This document shows positions 6,574 to 7,001 of a stretch of 7,001 nucleotides of DNA, in pieces; the first letter of the stretch is position 1, and each line of letters begins with the position of its first letter. A program made the translations under genes and the position numbers. The stretch comes from Hyphomicrobiales bacterium (GTDB lineage Bacteria > Pseudomonadota > Alphaproteobacteria > Rhizobiales > Aestuariivirgaceae): positions 1-7,001 of the forward strand of contig JAAURV010000166.1 of assembly GCA_012032065.1 (NCBI GenBank), written 5' to 3'. The notes beneath the pieces were generated by a model. The model saw only the letters and a list, made by a program, of their open reading frames with translations, searched no databases and was not told the DNA's origin.

Positions 6574-7001
6574 TATTTCTAACGCCACCCTTCTTGTCCA
6601 CAAAGGTAGGTTCGCCGGACGCAACATCCTTTATGATAGCTTGGGCAAGCGCATCGCCGTTTATTTCAACTTTTTCGGATTCAACATCAACGTCATAGAC
6701 GATATCGATACCGTCTATTTCGATGTCCATTTTGTCGAGCCGAAGAATATGGTTTTCAAACGGAAAGAAATGTTTCAAGCTCTTCACAGCTTCGTGGCTC
6801 GTCGGAAGCTGCTGACGTAGGTCCTCGTAACTGAAAGACGCGTTAGACGATTTGTCGAATACAATTGGATCGACACTCGAAAAGCCCGCATTCAATTCAA
6901 TCCGCTCGTCTGCGCCGATCTTTCTGAGAAATTCGGGCGATACCCTTGGCTGGAACCCTTTGATTTCTACCGATACAACATGAAAATTTAGGTGGATGTC
7001 T
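6566..7001 (-). CDS. Hypothetical protein, 5' end outside window, AT-rich
   Basis: The minus-strand frame is open from the window edge (7001) to a TAG at 6568-6566, giving at least 144 residues. A TTG at 6895 could serve as a start, but the same frame continues upstream without a stop and with protein-like sequence (DIHLNFHVVSVEIKGF, then PEFLRKIGADERIELNAGF), so the gene is treated as 5'-truncated by the window. The product is acidic and likely cytosolic, with alternating hydrophobic beta-strand-like stretches (HILRLDKMDIEIDGIDIVYD) and no signal peptide or membrane segment. No family was recognised. By count, 6661-6780 is 44 G/C in 120 bases (37%), far below the neighbouring genes, which suggests recent acquisition, perhaps as cargo of the adjacent phage-derived segment. 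It is convergent with the head-tail gene, six bases apart. Confidence 0.65.
   Translation of the reverse strand, partial: DIHLNFHVVSVEIKGFQPRVSPEFLRKIGADERIELNAGFSSVDPIVFDKSSNASFSYEDLRQQLPTSHEAVKSLKHFFPFENHILRLDKMDIEIDGIDIVYDVDVESEKVEINGDALAQAIIKDVASGEPTFVDKKGGVRNTR

Noticed and set aside
1..7001. CRISPR array, retron or riboswitch
   Set aside because: No spaced direct repeats, reverse transcriptase or recognisable riboswitch core were seen anywhere in the window.

Overview
The window looks like chromosomal DNA of a GC-rich alphaproteobacterium, probably of the Hyphomicrobiales (Rhizobiales). This is inferred from codon use, from the style of the histidine kinase and HerA-type ATPase, from the polar amino acid ABC genes, and from phage structural genes resembling those of prophages in that group. 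Several genes carry single-base indels in short homopolymers that restore perfect family sequence when corrected, so part of the window probably contains sequencing or assembly errors.

Layout. (1) 1-296 has no convincing gene. (2) 339-3161 (+) is a likely two-gene operon: a soluble histidine kinase without a recognisable sensor domain, then, 12 nt later, a HerA/DUF87-family hexameric ATPase with a HAS-barrel, a P-loop, and a long Pro/Gln-rich tail. The ATPase reading frame is broken by two compensating one-base indels (about 1297 and 1700). (3) 3212-5317 (-), convergent with the ATPase, is a tightly packed polar amino acid ABC importer operon in the order binding protein, permease, permease. 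The binding protein and the second permease each have a one-base homopolymer frameshift. No ATP-binding subunit lies in the window. (4) 5526-5649 (+) is a tRNA-Gln(CUG) gene with a good sigma70-type promoter. (5) 5716-6559 (+) is a degraded prophage or mobile-element remnant just downstream of the tRNA. It holds a small coiled-coil protein whose 3' end runs into the tail of a DUF2190-type capsid cement gene. That remnant is interrupted by a roughly 64-bp double-hairpin element, and a head-tail joining protein gene overlaps its end by GTGA. (6) 6566-7001 (-) is the 3' part of an AT-rich gene of unknown function that runs off the window.

Working together: the kinase and ATPase are probably co-transcribed, but no known system is recognised. 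The ABC proteins would form a periplasm-to-cytoplasm amino acid importer once paired with an ATPase encoded elsewhere. The phage remnant is not functional as a phage. The most notable features are the double-hairpin insertion in the capsid-cement remnant, the chimeric junction beside the tRNA, the kinase-HerA pairing, and the homopolymer frameshifts.
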